This document shows positions 9,985 through 21,394 of a stretch of 64,000 nt of DNA, in pieces; position 1 is the stretch's first letter; every line of letters starts with the position of its first letter. The stretch comes from Micrasema longulum. Taxonomy: Eukaryota > Arthropoda > Insecta > Trichoptera > Brachycentridae. The stretch lies in NCBI GenBank assembly GCA_022494885.1, contig JAGVSM010001434.1:425932-489931 (forward strand), given 5' to 3'. The notes beneath the pieces were generated by a model. The model had not been told where the DNA came from, did not search any database, and saw only the letters and a program-made list of their open reading frames with translations. Both the position numbers and the translations under genes were made by a program.

Positions 9985-10215
9985 AAATCTATCGTCAGAA
10001 CATCGTCATGTATCTTGACGGCACAATTATCAAGGCCAAACACGTCGCGTTTTTGTAGTGACATATTTTCTTATAATTTATTTTTTAAAGTTACGTATGA
10101 AAACATCTCTCCACAATATTCTTAGTGATTTAAAAATACAATTAATTTTTCTAAATCCGTTTCACAACTTATTATCATTATTCGTTGAATGTGATATTTC
10201 TCTATCAGATATAGA
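9985..10215 (+). repeat. family S, partial copy 1
   Basis: 'TCTTGACGGCACAATTATCA', 'AGGCCAAACACGTCGCG' and 'TTTTTGTAGTGACATATT', continuing to 'GTGATATTTCTCTA', match 50.8-50.9 and 60.7-60.84 kb. Class unknown. Confidence 0.55.
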
Positions 10216-11012
10216 TTGATTGATGCAATGTTCCTATGTAATGCAAGTACTTAAGTACTGTAAATTTAAATAAGTGTTGACCACAAATCGGAGTCGTATT
10301 TTTACACAGAAGTGACAATGACCTTTTTAGCCAGCCGAATTCCACCATTTAACAGCATGCACGGCTTCACAATCTGTACTGTGGACTGTAGACTGTGGAG
10401 ACAGACACAGACACTTCTGCATATTGCCAAATAGTTCGTCTCCCTATATTTGGTAAACTGTGTGGCCCACAACATGGCCGCGAGGAAATACATTTACTCG
10501 CACCTCTAAATTATGGAATCACCGTATTCGGGACGTGACAAGTCGTTTTTAATTTATTTATTCACATAATATATTAAAATGTACATGCATTTTACAAATA
10601 CAAATCAGTTTCAGTACTGAAGTACGGCGTTTATTGACAAAAGAAAATAGTACAAATAATTTACTTACAAAATAAAATAAAAAGTATAAAGAAGGCAGCT
10701 AACAAAAACAGTTAAAACATATAAAATTGCAAGGTAATATGTATTAGTTGCAGGTTCACTAAGTACCAAAATACCCGTTTTAAAGCTATGTTCGAGTTTA
10801 TCGTATATAGCTCTTTTCTTGATTTGTTTTAATTGTATTAAATGTAAATAATGAGTTAGGTATAAGGTATTTACAAAATAATGTAATAAATGCGCCAAAA
10901 GTATTTTCCTACCTAATTTAGTCAACAGAGATATTAAATTAAATAAGATTCCGATTTTTCTAGAGGTTTTGGCAGTTTTAAAATGCCACTAAAAGCGAAA
11001 AAAAAAATGTAA
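10216..11012. other. no gene recognised
   Basis: AT-rich sequence. A plus-strand TTTATTTATTCACATAATA near 10550 could be the reversed A-rich tail of an old LINE. The 86-residue minus-strand frame at 10665-10925 shows no recognisable domain. Confidence 0.4.
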
Positions 11013-11588
11013 GTAGAGGAAGGTAGGGCAAGACGGTCCCTTTACGCTAGTTAGTTAAAAACTGAACAAACGTTAAAAATTTTTTTTTTTTAAATTACAC
11101 ATTTTACAATGCTACTTCAGTGACCTAAATCTATGTGATTAAGAAAACTAGTAATTATCATTTTTAACTAATACATTTTTATGAACTTTCGTAACAACCC
11201 GTTTTGCCCGTAGCGGGAAGGCAAAACAAAATTTCACAAATCATAACACTTTCTCAGTAAACTGTACACGTTAAAGTTAACACACAAGCCAAGCATTATT
11301 TTAATATTTATTGATGTACAGTAAGGATTACACAAATCATAACAACACAGCGTATTTATCTTTATTTTGTTGTATTTTTGGGCTGAAAATTTTGTAGACG
11401 CTCCCGTGCAATTGTATTACTCTCCCAGCACGCCAAGGTGGACTTATTTGTCTACGGGGGAAGTAAGCTAACAATCCATGCTAATGTTTTGACTCGCTTT
11501 TGCGTTAAAAGTCACATATGAGAAGTACCCGTTTTGCCCACCGTAACCATCTTGCCCACCGTAACCATCTTGCCCGACCTTCCACTAC
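11013..11588. mobile_element. MITE-like element with ~25-bp inverted ends
   Basis: The left end 'GTAGAGGAAGGTAGGGCAAG' (continuing ACGGT) and the reverse complement of the right end 'GTAGTGGAAGGTCGGGCAAG' (continuing ATGGT) match at most positions. The interior repeats related GCAAGATGG/GTTTTGCCC words, including 'CCGTAACCATCTTGCCC' in tandem at 11540-11575. It has no transposase, so it would be a non-autonomous DNA transposon. The TSD is unclear. Confidence 0.6.
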
Positions 11589-12724
11589 AATATAAGATTT
11601 TTGTGCTCCGATGTTCGAATAATTTTTTTATGCAATCGTAAAACTTTTGAGTTTACGCATCACACGAAAGTTCATTCAACGAATGAAAAAAAATTCATTT
11701 TCGAATTACCTCAAAGTCGAGTTAAAAAAAAAACGATATCTACAATATGTTCGCTTAAGTCTTGGGAACAAATAATAAATGAATATCTGTATAAGTGTAA
11801 TATTTTTTTTATGTGGTGCTGGGCTTTAGTTGTATTGATTCTGAAATTAGAATCAGAAATTTCTTCGTTTTAAGCAATCTTAGATATCATTTGTATGTGG
11901 ATAGATTCTGAAGTACATTTTTGTTCAAATGCAGATGTAATCAATAAAATGTATTGTATTTTATTGCTTTGCAAACTGAATCATAGTGCCTTAATTCCGT
12001 TTAACGTACATCACGCTTCTTCATGGCGTATTAAAACTCCAACTGCTTCAAATCATCTAAATTATCTGTCTAAAGTACTCGGCAATAAAATAGTATACTT
12101 TAAAGTTATTTAACCGCGTGTGTATATTCATAAATAAATTCTCTGACACCTTATTGTGATTTGATTGGTGATTTATAGCCATTACTGTGAGATCCGACCG
12201 TAATACTCCGTTTATGTAAAGTGCTATTATTACCTGGCATTGCCCGTGGCCTCTGGGTAACTTCATTCTCGCCACAGAGATAGTGGAGAATCTTCCACTT
12301 CAATACCCAGTAGAAAGTGGAACTTTGGTGCAAGGTTGCTTTAGCTAGATATTCGTATTCGTACATACGAGTACAACATGTAAATATTAAGCAAATAAAA
12401 AAAATACCCCTTTCCTACAAAATATATCTCTAGTTTTCTCCACACTTTCATTATCTGTGTGCGCCAACAACACGCATGAGAATATAATATTCAAACTAAC
12501 ATTAAAATAATTTAAAAATGCTAAAAATCAACTTCGTAGTATGGATAGCCCACTATACACAATGGAGTAGGTATGTAGGTATGGTGGGTTCTATAGTAAT
12601 TGGGCACTCTGAATCTAATGGTCACAAATAAGTCAACGTAAGAATTTGTGTCCACTATAAAATAGACACTTTTTTGTGCGTTTTTTTTTATTAAAATGGA
12701 CGCATTACATGTATTTATTTTTAA
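11589..12724. other. no gene recognised
   Basis: Short open frames at 11601-11873, 11895-12113 and 12057-12366 overlap on both strands and show no domain. No repeat identified. Confidence 0.45.
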
Positions 12725-13140
12725 CCACTAAATTTAGAATCCAATCGGGGAATATAACATATTACGAATACCGATAAAAATATATGAAATGGATTTAGAA
12801 AAATTAATTGTATTTTCAAAATCAATTAGGTATATTATGGAGAAACGTTTTCATACGTAAATGTAAAAAATAAATTTAATAAAAACACGTTGCTAGCGAA
12901 ACCCAACATGTTTGGCCTTGGCAGTTGTGACGTCAAGATTCGTGACAATATTCTAAACAAATTGGAATGGGCAGGAACAAATAAACATGAATCGTAACGT
13001 ATTTGGGGCGTGGCCAATGGAATGACCGTTTTTGGGGGAACCCAAAATTACAAATTTAAAAATAATTTTTATGCTACTAATAATTAGCAAAAATTTTTTT
13101 TACTGTACAGTATTTCATAGACCTTTATTACTTGAAAAAT
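12725..13140 (-). repeat. family S, copy 2
   Basis: Reverse complement of the S units at 50.6 and 60.5 kb. It contains 'CATTGGCCACGCCCC' (12-13 kb minus strand), 'TCACGAATCTTGACGTCAC', 'AAGGCCAAACATGTTGGG' and 'AATAAAGGTCTATGAAATAC'. It is near full length relative to those copies. No coding potential. Confidence 0.65.
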
Positions 13141-13594
13141 GTTTTTTTTAAAAAGTGACATTTCCCATATAGCATAAAGCGGGTTTTTTTTTAGAAGACT
13201 ATGGAATCGTATTTTCGCTACAGGTAAAGGAAACATACATAAGATATAATGTTGTGTATCAATTTGAATAAATATTTTTTCTCATTCGAGTATTAGGAGA
13301 AACTAGACTTGCAAAAAACTTATGTACATATTATTTAATAAAAACCCAAGGATCGATTGTTTTTGATAATTATAATATTCCGTCGTCTGAATTCGTTTCG
13401 TTTGTAGTCAATTTGCGGTGTTAGCAATTTCTGGCGAATAATAAATGTTTCTGGGAATGTCTTAAAAGGGGTTATCTTTTCCGGAAACATGATGTTGCAT
13501 TTTTGTTTATACGTGACGATTTAAAATGGTCTCCTTTATGTCAACTTATTATTGGTCACAAGTGTGTGTGTTTGTAAATGTTATAACTAGTCGA
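13141..13594. other. no gene recognised
   Basis: AT-rich single-copy-looking sequence. Confidence 0.45.
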
Positions 13595-13900
13595 AATTGA
13601 ACCGGGTTGTGTTCCGTAGTAGTGTTGCTGACTCGCGGATCTGCAGGTTTATTCTGTCACAATTTCGTTTCGCAAGTTCGTTCGTTCGCCATATGTCCAT
13701 CTCATTCTAACGCAATCAAAACCACAATTTGCTCTCGTTTCCTCTCGTATGATACGAATGAATTAACGAAACGAATTAGTTACAGCATCAGGCCACTGAG
13801 GTCTGAGATTTGAATCCCCCTCTACCAATGATTGATTCCCGTTTTCTAGAATAATTATTTTCGAGTAGTCGAAAAAGACCCCAAAATAAAAATATTAAAA
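13595..13900 (+). mobile_element. SINE B, tRNA-derived, with internal insertion
   Basis: The head 'GAACCGGGTTGTGTTCCG' and 'GACTCGCGGATCTGCAGG', and later 'GAGGTCTGAGATTTGAATCC' and 'TTGATTCCCGTTTTCTAGAA', match the continuous copy at 56.2 kb. About 130 bp lie between the two parts (roughly 13643-13795). This segment has a weak internal inverted repeat (TTTCGTTTCG/CGAAACGAA) and is probably a later small insertion. Confidence 0.55.
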
Positions 13901-14261
13901 GAAGGATAATATTCATGCCTAACGGCTTCTATGTGAAATATGCATAAGTTGGAATTATTAAATATAAATTCAAAATCTAATACGCTGAAATGAAAATTTC
14001 GTTATTTTAACTCGCTTTCTATGCAATCTTAATAACCGTGAAATATAAAAATTGCTTCAACGAACGCGTTAAAAGACAGGAAATAAACCCGGAATCGTAT
14101 TAGATTAACATAGTCGATATGCAAATGCCTGACCGAGGTCTCGCGAAGGGTAAATTTTCCAAACCTCTACCCTTTCTAGTTTCTTGGATTTTCCTACAAT
14201 TTGCCTATTTGTTTTTAATCCTGTACCATTTAAAGCGCAGGTATCTGATTTTATGTTTTTA
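13901..14261. other. no gene recognised
   Basis: AT-rich sequence, nothing assignable. Confidence 0.45.
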
Positions 14262-14590
14262 TTTTATTTATTTATTTACAATTTTAAAAAACCTTACATT
14301 AGAAATTTTATATTGTCTAGTCATTTTATGTCTCGTCTAGTCCAGTTAGTTCAGTCATCATGTGCTTTTTTAGATTGATTTTAAATTTGTCTCCAGTAAA
14401 AGTTTTCAAGTAGTAAGGTAAGTCGTTGCAGTGTTTAAGTCCATTATGTAGGATTTTTGACTGTCCCGTGTTAGTATTTGCTTTTTCAATATGATAGTGT
14501 TGTTGTTATCTTTATACAATCGGTGAATTTTGTACCTTAATGTAATTTTTGTTTCCCTGTTATTTACTTTAATTGAAAGAATGTTCGTAT
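14262..14590 (-). pseudogene. LINE 3' end with RT C-terminus
   Basis: Minus strand reads 'ILHNGLKHCNDLPYYLK' and 'KFKINLKKHM', the GxxxYNxLP...FKxxLKxxL C-terminal pattern of CR1/Jockey-type LINEs. It then runs through a 3' UTR to an AAAT-type tail (TTTATTTATTTA at about 14265 on plus). 5'-truncated. Confidence 0.6.
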
Positions 14591-14804
14591 TCGGAAAATA
14601 AAATGAATGGTTCTTTTATTAATACGTTTATTGAAAATACAAAAACGCAATTTATGCAATTCCACGAACCTAATAACAATAAAACCAGTGAAAAAAAATA
14701 ACATAATATTTAAAAAGAACAAAAACATCAAAAAAGTATACAATGGTAAACAGTATTTTTATAAAAAAATAAATTACACATGTAACAAACATAAATATTT
14801 ACAA
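14591..14804. other. no gene recognised
   Basis: A-rich sequence; the open frame at 14607-14873 is lysine- and asparagine-rich low-complexity translation. Confidence 0.45.
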
Positions 14805-15120
14805 ATAACAACAGGGATGGAGAATACCTTAAATAAGGGAAAATGGAAGTCTAGGCATTTACAGGGCTTATGACCTGTCTTTGGCTGGTTTAAGTGGCCA
14901 CTTTACACACTGTGTAACATTCACCATGTTTATGCCTATGTTTGAACATCCGTATTTCTTCAATTCTTCCATTTGTTGATTTTAGTGAAGTTAAAGAGCT
15001 GAAACCTTTATTGTTGTGAAGAGATTCATCTGACTGAATTATTTCGCATACTAGGCAACGCCTGAAAACAATTTTTCAATTTTTAAACTTACCTTGGACA
15101 AACTCAAATATTGTAATAAA
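14805..15120 (-). repeat. family T, single reverse unit
   Basis: Reverse complement of most of one T unit, from 'TTTGAGTTTGTCCAAGG' and 'CAGGCGTTGCCTAGTATGC' through 'AACATTCACCATG'-type sequence to 'CTCCATCCCTGTTG'. Very close to the 62.4 kb unit. Confidence 0.7.
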
Positions 15121-15220
15121 TATTTACATTTGTAAAAGAAAGGTTAATTAAATTATAAAGGCAATTTTAAAAAAGAGGAAGAGTACAAATAAAAAAGTGC
15201 TTTAAAAGGAAAGTTAAAAA

Positions 15221-16095
15221 GTTTATTTAATGTACATATATAAATATTAATATTAAGCAATAATACATTTTAAACATGATTAAAAACACAAGAGTAAAGA
15301 GTTAAACAAAAGTAAAGAACTAATCATTCTTTGAATTTTTAATTAATTCTTTTTCAAAACACAGGACTTGATCATCAGCGGCGTGGTAAAAAATAAATCT
15401 AAATCATCACTGTATTGATTTGCAAGTCGCCGCATGCGAATAATTGGTGAATTCAATGGATAATTAGTACCACGATGATGACTGTAAAACAAACAAAATA
15501 GTATTTTTGGTCTACGAGTATGTGGAATACGAAAGTCTTTTTAAGTTAACAGTTCTGGGCAACTTGTTTTGTTTAATAATTTATAAGTTAACAAGAGGTC
15601 ATCTATTGTCCTCCTGCTTGACAGTAATGGTAAATATTAGTCATCGGGGATTTATATATTTTTTTCTAACACAGGTATATAGACATAATTTAAATTTAAT
15701 GTATCTTAAAAACTTTCTTTGTACTCGTTCAAGATCACATGAGTAGTAGTAATAAGCAGGACTCTAAACTGCAGATGCTTAGTCTAGGTGTGATCTTACA
15801 ATAGAAGAAAATGAAATTACGATTGTTTCAATATTTAAAAAATGCTGAGTATTACGTATAATAAAACCTAACATTTGCATAGCCTTATTAGAGATAATTT
15901 CTCAGTAATGTGAGAAAGTTAACTTAGTATCAGAAGTAACACCTAGGTCTTTGATAGAATGGCCTTGTTCAATGGCTACATTATTAATAAAATGTTTTGA
16001 CACAACGGGTTTTCCGGATCGATTAAAGGAAATAGGTAGCATTTTTAAACTTTTAAAAACAGTTTATTGAGTTCGCACCATTCAATTAGCGTGTA
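15221..16095 (-). pseudogene. CR1/Jockey-type LINE fragment
   Basis: The minus strand near 15930-15990 reads 'GHSIKDLGVTSDTKLTF', the DLGVxxDxxLxFxxHI block downstream of RT in Jockey/CR1-type ORF2. Degraded C-terminal sequence follows toward 15500. Many stops and shifts. No intact catalytic core. Confidence 0.55.
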
Positions 16096-16164
16096 TTATA
16101 ATCGAATTTTATTTCAACATATGACGGTCAATTTCTATCGAAAAAACAAAATGATTGACATTCT

Positions 16165-16258
16165 CTAAAATACCAAAAACATGTATCCTGACTGTGGAGC
16201 ACACAACCATAGATCAGGTCAGCAGTGTTAGCACCTTCAGATATTTAGGCGACTGTAA
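16165..16258 (+). pseudogene. RTE-type LINE scrap
   Basis: 'TIDQVSSVSTFRYLG' resembles the 'LEQVxxFxYLG' block that follows the YADD region in RTE-type reverse transcriptases. Only about 30 codons remain. Confidence 0.4.
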
Positions 16259-16374
16259 CAAATGTAAACAAAAAAATGTTAATAATTTATTTTTTTTAAA
16301 GATCTATTATAAGAGAGCATTTCAGTTCATGTGGCCTCCAAATCATCGAGCCGCTCTCTAATCTACTTCGCGCC

Positions 16375-16700
16375 AAGGAGTTGTAAAGAGTTCTCAGTAC
16401 GCGGGTATTTTTGTAAACCCTTGCATTACGCAGAACGAATCCTAACATATTTTATGCTTTGCCACTGATTGTCTCTATGTGATCATGAAATTTCAGGGTG
16501 CTCACAAATCTAACGCCCAGATCTTTAACATTCGAAGTTCGTAACAGATTCTGGTCATTCATTTTGTAGCGAAAAAAATGTTTTTTGGACCTTGGTGAAG
16601 GACGTTACCGAACATTTGGGAACATTAAACCCAAGTTTGTTTCGCCTTCGCCATTCACATATATTAGATATAATATCCACTTGGAGAAGACGAAAATCGC
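16375..16700 (-). pseudogene. CR1/Jockey-type LINE fragment
   Basis: Minus strand reads 'VSTLKFHDHIETISGKA' then 'GFVLRNAR', the block after 'VKDLGV' in Jockey/CR1-type LINEs, with related sequence upstream. Truncated at both ends. Confidence 0.5.
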
Positions 16701-17464
16701 CTAAAGTTGTCACCTTTAAGAAAAGTTTTAAGTTGCATCGGTAGGTAGTTTACGTGGATATTTATGATGAATGTACAATACTCACTAACCCCAGTACATG
16801 TAGCGATGTATTATGGGCGGATTCAGATATGCATGTACGTTGTCGATCAATTTGCCAATCTGGCCATATTAATGGTGTCTGGCGCCAAAGAAAACTCGCC
16901 TCGAATTCCGGCCGAGACTGGAAGGTAATTATTTTCGTACTTTTACAAAACTCCTTTTGTTATTTTACACTCGGCGACTGCACGATTAATTTGCACGCGT
17001 AATGTACAAAGATTTACGACATTCAGAAAGGCCCGCCGCGGGTTTTGGTGTACCTATACAAATTTTCGGTGTTATGAAATTCGTGTTTTGAAAATGAGGC
17101 GAATATTAATCCGACTTTAGTAGTTCAATGACCAAGACCTTCTTATTCTTGGGTTTCGGGTTAGAATTCGAGGGTATAGAAAATATATATACATATTTAC
17201 AAAAAGGTCCCTTCACTAGGGTATGTTTTTTCCTCTGTTCACATTTGACTCAAACATTGTTTTATTATAGAAGAATATTGTATGCTAATACGCGCCAGCC
17301 ATATTGATGACTTTTTTGTAAATTTCTTTATTTTCAGTCAGCAAATCTTCCTCATTCTACTTATCGGCATCCCTTAGCTCATGTCATACATATCGTCCAA
17401 ATCCAGACGACATGGACACGGTAAAATTTATTAGGGTAGATTTATATTCCTTTTTTTTTATTTA
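16701..17464. other. no gene recognised
   Basis: No domain or repeat family match. The open frame at 16754-17002 has no recognisable features. Confidence 0.4.
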
Positions 17465-17530
17465 GTGGGTACTCGAGTGGAGATAAGTCGGCCTCGTGGT
17501 GTACTGGTTAGTTCGTTTGCATTCCGTTAA
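17465..17530 (+). mobile_element. SINE A head fragment
   Basis: 'GAGATAAGTCGGCCTCGTGG' with A-box-like 'TGGTGTACTGGTTAG' matches the SINE A tRNA-like heads at 18.47 and 43.78 kb. It ends before the B box. Confidence 0.45.
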
Positions 17531-17773
17531 ATAAATAAAAATTATGAAACCGTAAAAAACAATCCACCCTATGTAATTGTATCGTGCCGTATGAATTTTG
17601 GCGTTGCGATCATGTGAAATCGGCTTATATCGCACAAAACACTATGATTTGTAATAATTATTACTCGCATTTTTTCTGTGGTCATTATACACATTTAAAC
17701 AGGTATTTCATTACGTTTTTAAGAATTATTTTACATATACCTAGTTAATATTAAGTCAGTTATTATAAAACGT

Positions 17774-17800
17774 CCTGACGATGGGTTGTTTAACTCAAAC
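17774..17800 (+). other. degenerate hammerhead-like core
   Basis: CCTGACGATGGGTTGTTTAA then CTCAAAC: the CTGACGA box and a GGGTT/AACTC hairpin are present, but the GAAA box is mutated. Probably a dead relative of the cores at 5.1, 18.6 and 56.5 kb. Confidence 0.25.
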
Positions 17801-18034
17801 TTATAGACATGTGTTATTAATTCAGCGGTGTAATCTACGCAACTTAGAGAATGATTAATACAAAAATATATACGTTTTATTTGTCAATGTTTTTGGGCAT
17901 GCTCCTTGGCGCACTATTAATTATTGTACAATATTATTCCAAGGTGCATCTCCCATAGATGCAACATAAATAATAAAGAAATGTATTGTCGAAGGTGTCA
18001 GCCTCCCGCCGCCGAATCTTTTGTTGTCTTTGTG

Positions 18035-18110
18035 GCCCAGTGGTTCCGAGGTGGGCTGACATAATAACAGACAAGGTTCGAGACCGTCCAACAATGACCG
18101 TGTGGGTTGA
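18035..18110 (+). mobile_element. tRNA-like SINE head (SINE C)
   Basis: A-box-like 'TGGCCCAGTGGTTCCG' and B-box-like 'GGTTCGAGACC' lie about 35 nt apart, consistent with a RNA polymerase III internal promoter. No acceptor stem pairing was evident, so this is a tRNA-derived repeat rather than a tRNA gene. Confidence 0.4.
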
Positions 18111-18394
18111 TTTAACGTGTGTTGTATGACAAGATAATGAAACGTATAAACTACAAATGTGTCTTCGTTCCTAGAATCGTTTATCTGAGCCATAATGAAA
18201 GTTTTATAATGCCGTAATTATTGCCTATAGCTTTCGAGTATTCGTGTTTACTCCCATGAAATCTTATTATACATTTAAATTATTGAAATCAGTTGAATAA
18301 AAAATAAGTGGTAAAAATCAATAACCATTGATTTTTAGTTTTACTTTTGTAATTAACGCACATAATCTGTATCCAGGCAGATAAAGAATACGAT

Positions 18395-18515
18395 TCTCGA
18401 TGTGAAATAGAACCAGGACCTTAGACAAGTGTATGGATGGCTATAATCAGGTAAAAATCCTGAAAAAGGAAATTGAGTGGGAATAAGTCCGCCTCGTAGT
18501 ATAGTGGCAAACATT
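18395..18515 (+). mobile_element. SINE A leader and head
   Basis: 'GTGAAATAGAACCAGGACC' and 'AAATTGAGTGGGAATAAGTC' match the leader at 43.72-43.79 kb, and 'CCTCGTAGTATAGTGGC' is the A-box region. It is truncated next to the inverted hammerhead-like arm. Confidence 0.5.
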
Positions 18516-18595
18516 CAAAAACATTATTTTAAAAAATACAAATATTTAAACTCTTCCTATTTCAATTTATGTTAGTAAATATTAGTATTTAACCA

Positions 18596-18650
18596 CTTAC
18601 CGATTTTTTATGTCTACCGGTTTCGAGACATACCCGTCTCTTTGTCAGGA
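18596..18650 (-). other. hammerhead-like core
   Basis: Minus strand: CTGACAA (one change from CTGANGA), a perfect 5-bp helix II GAGAC/GTCTC, GAAA, then ACCG...CGGTA, which gives a helix III and a GTA cleavage-type triplet. Helix I is not evident. The box mutation would be expected to lower or abolish activity. Confidence 0.35.
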
Positions 18651-18661
18651 CGCTCACTACA

Positions 18662-18815
18662 CCAACATGGCGGCCTCCGTGGTGTAGTGGTTCCGGGTTC
18701 GATTCCCGGTGAGAACACAGAAATGAAAATGTGATTTTTCTCAAGCCTGGGTGCTCTGTGATGTAATTCACCACTGTAATTAGGCCTCCTGGCTTGTTGT
18801 GGTGCAAAAAAAAAA
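18662..18815 (+). mobile_element. SINE V, tRNA-Val-like, anticodon arm deleted
   Basis: 'GGCCTCCGTGGTGTAGTGG' (A box) joins directly to 'CCGGGTTCGATTCCCGG' (B box and T arm). The body is 'CTCAAGCCTGGGTGCTCTG' and 'GTAATTCACCACTGTAAT', with an A-run tail. The copy at 49.95 kb keeps the middle of the tRNA-like region, so the anticodon arm has been lost here. Confidence 0.65.
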
Positions 18816-19276
18816 TGTAAACATGCTAATACTAAAATACACTACCTCTACCACCATATCCGAACATGGCAGTGTTTGCATCCCCTTTAACTCTGCCTGT
18901 AATTTATGTATTTTTCATAAATAATAATATGTATACTACAGTAATGGTAAAGGTAAAAATGTATTTTAGTATTTACAGTAGAAACCGGCAGACATAAAAA
19001 GCCGGTACGTGGTTAAATACTAATATTTACTAACATTCATTAAAATGTTTGACCAGAAAGTTAATGCTTTGAACATAAATAATGTCTTCCTATTTATTTT
19101 GCTTCCTCGGGTAATTCATTGAAAAATTGTTTTAAACTCTAGTATCGTACAGTGAATTTTGAGACTCAGTTTTCACCTCATTAGTAATATTATCTTTTTT
19201 ATCTTAGATATTTATTCTGCATATTACTTCTACAAATAATTCCGCCAGTATTTATAATTATTTACGCAAACAGATA

Positions 19277-19902
19277 TCTTTATATATATATCATTCTTCT
19301 GTACGTGTGATGTCACTGAACTCCTTCTAAACGGCTTAACCGATTTACGTGCGGTTTTCAGAGGAATGTAGATCTTTGCGCTGCGCGTGTACCTAGGCAT
19401 TAAAATCTTCAGTGTGATATCTAAAAAATAAGTTAGGAGCACAAATGTTTTATTCATCGATCTACCAGGGTTGCATTCGAGAAATGCATATACAAATAAA
19501 TGGAAGGATGCTGTTTTTTGTATATAAAAAGCTTGTTTTTGATTGTTTACAAACAGCATTCATTTTTTGTGGATCTCAATTAGATTATTTTCTTAAATTC
19601 CTTATAATTTCCATCCATTAATTTATTTTTACTGGATTTCTGGTAAAACTATAATAATATGAACTGACATTCAATACATTTTTGAAAATTGCGTTAATGA
19701 TTAAAGTGCACCCCTGTTAGTGAGAAGAGCCGAATTTGACATTTGCAAAAAGAATTCAATATTTGAATAATAATAATTTTTAGTTTTGGAATTCAATCAT
19801 AAACAAGTACCTAGGTACCTACTTATCAATGAAAAATCTTTTTCTAATGTAATAACAGGCATGCCGACGTTCGGACAGGACAACGTCTGTCGGGTCCGCT
19901 AG
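19277..19902 (+). mobile_element. non-autonomous Helitron
   Basis: The 5' end TCTTTATATATATATC is followed by 'CCTTCTAAACGGCTTAACCG', a very common insect Helitron 5' region. The 3' end has a GGACAG/CTGTC hairpin then GGGTCCGCTAG. It sits between A (19276) and T (19903), as expected for Helitron insertion with no TSD. Length 626 bp. It encodes no Rep/helicase, so it would depend on an autonomous relative. Confidence 0.75.
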
Positions 19903-20735
19903 TTTATATATTTAATTGATTATTTATTTTACAATTTAAAACTAAATTAATCACAAAACAACAGTGTATTTCATTTATTCCATTAGTATTGATTCATCAA
20001 ATTCTTATTCTGTTTTGGTTATATACCAGTAGTTATTAATTTTTCTTCTGTGTGGTTTAGGTATTTATATAAATTTGAATATATAATGTAAATTTTAATT
20101 TTTTTTTTAACCAAAAAAACGTCCTCTGTTCTTTTCTTTCAGTTTTTTGTACGCTCAAAAATGTATCGATTCACCTCGGCCACGCTACGAGTAGTTGTTA
20201 ACAATTTCGTTCTTATATTCCTCACGTTACGTGTAAACTCTTCATTCTTCCCTTTTGTGTTGGCAGTTGGCACCAGACACTAGACATTGATGTAAAAATG
20301 TTTTGGGGGCCTAATATAACATTCTCGGCTGTCCCGTGTAAAGCCTTATTCGTTCTAGTTGTTGCCGACTGGATTAATGAACTTAGTTTACCCCTGTACA
20401 ATTATCATAGCGAAGGGTGTTTACTACACTTTAACACGTGCTGTTTGTTTGTTTACAATTTTGTGTAAACGTGGCGTTGTCATAAAACAGTTTTTATTTA
20501 TTTCAATTTTTAAATGAATTATTTTCGTATAAGTAGGAACCTTCATGTCAAATCATCCATTCGTTGGGTATTTAAAAAAAAAATATTTAAGAAGGTAAAT
20601 ATGAACAGAAGTTATAAAAATAATGAAACCCACTAAACCGCGAAACCGGCTTGTCAGTTGCCAGCAGGTTTCATATTTTTCCTTTACAAACGTAAATTTA
20701 AAAAGTTTACATTATTAAGAACTAAAGACATACGT
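19903..20735. other. no gene recognised
   Basis: AT-rich sequence, nothing assignable. Confidence 0.45.
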
Positions 20736-20739
20736 ATTT

Positions 20740-20985
20740 TTCACACAAAGTATATTTACAAAAATTTAAATAGTTGACTGTTAACATAAAATAATAATCA
20801 ATATAAAGCCTTGTTACATATTAGCCATTGAATTATTTTTTTCTTAAAAGTTTTGTCAACATTTTCTTTTTAGATCTGCTTAGGAATCTTATTGAAAATT
20901 TTAGGAATTGTATAATGAAGTGTTCTTTGGCCATACTTGTTAACATACCTCGGTACTGACGAGCCTTTTTTTAATGTAAGTAATT
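20740..20985 (-). pseudogene. LINE C-terminal fragment
   Basis: Minus strand reads 'PRYVNKYGQRTLHYTIPKIF' then 'NKIPKQI', the common C-terminal pattern (YGxRSLxYxxPxIWNxLPxxI) of CR1/Jockey-type LINE proteins. No RT core present. Confidence 0.55.
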
Positions 20986-21394
20986 ATTATTATGTATTGT
21001 AAGAATTTTTTACTATTTGAGACATATTTTAAACAGGTGCTCATAATGAGAATCTTGATTACTACCATAATATCTTACCGCGGTCCACTTCAATTCTTCA
21101 ATTTTCCTTCGATTGCCTCTCGACTCATGCATCTAGATGAAGTAGGAGCACTGAAGTGTGTACGTCGCTGAAGTTCTTGTTGCAGTCTAATCTGATCTTT
21201 CAGTATGCTGGTTTTCTCTCCATTTCATATTTTATCTACACTTGACACGCTGCTAATCGTTACCATGTACTTTTTTTTTTGAATAAAGAAGTTGCATATT
21301 TTTTGCCTTGCTTATTATACATAGTATACAAGGCTTATACTCACTGCAAGAGGTGTGTTCCTTCTAATTTCTCTGACTGAGTGAGGATCTGGTG

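Larger units (their letters stand above)
18571..19046. repeat. inverted arms with hammerhead-like sequence around SINE V
   Basis: The left arm 18571-18625 and right arm 18979-19046 are inverted copies. They share 'GTTAGTAAATATTAGTATTT', 'AACCACTTAC' and an ACCGG...CCGGT stem with AGACATAAAAA in the loop. The left arm also retains the full CTGACAA-GAGAC/GTCTC-GAAA core on the minus strand. About 350 bp lie between, including a tRNA-Val-like SINE. The architecture resembles the 5.0-5.3 kb foldback but with a larger interior. Confidence 0.6.

Noticed and set aside
10665..10925. 86-codon minus-strand frame as a small membrane protein gene.
   Set aside because: Hydrophobic AT-rich translation with no recognisable domain or supporting context.
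14607..14873. 88-codon lysine/asparagine-rich frame.
   Set aside because: Low-complexity translation of A-rich DNA that runs into a reverse family T unit.
18035..18110. Possible tRNA gene with A and B boxes.
   Set aside because: No cloverleaf could be drawn; it is better read as a tRNA-derived repeat head.
18825..18985. Inverted words ACTAAAATACA...TGTATTTTAGT suggesting a MITE between SINE V and the right arm.
   Set aside because: Only ~11 bp match perfectly, part of it overlaps the SINE V tail context also seen at 50.1 kb, and there is no TSD.
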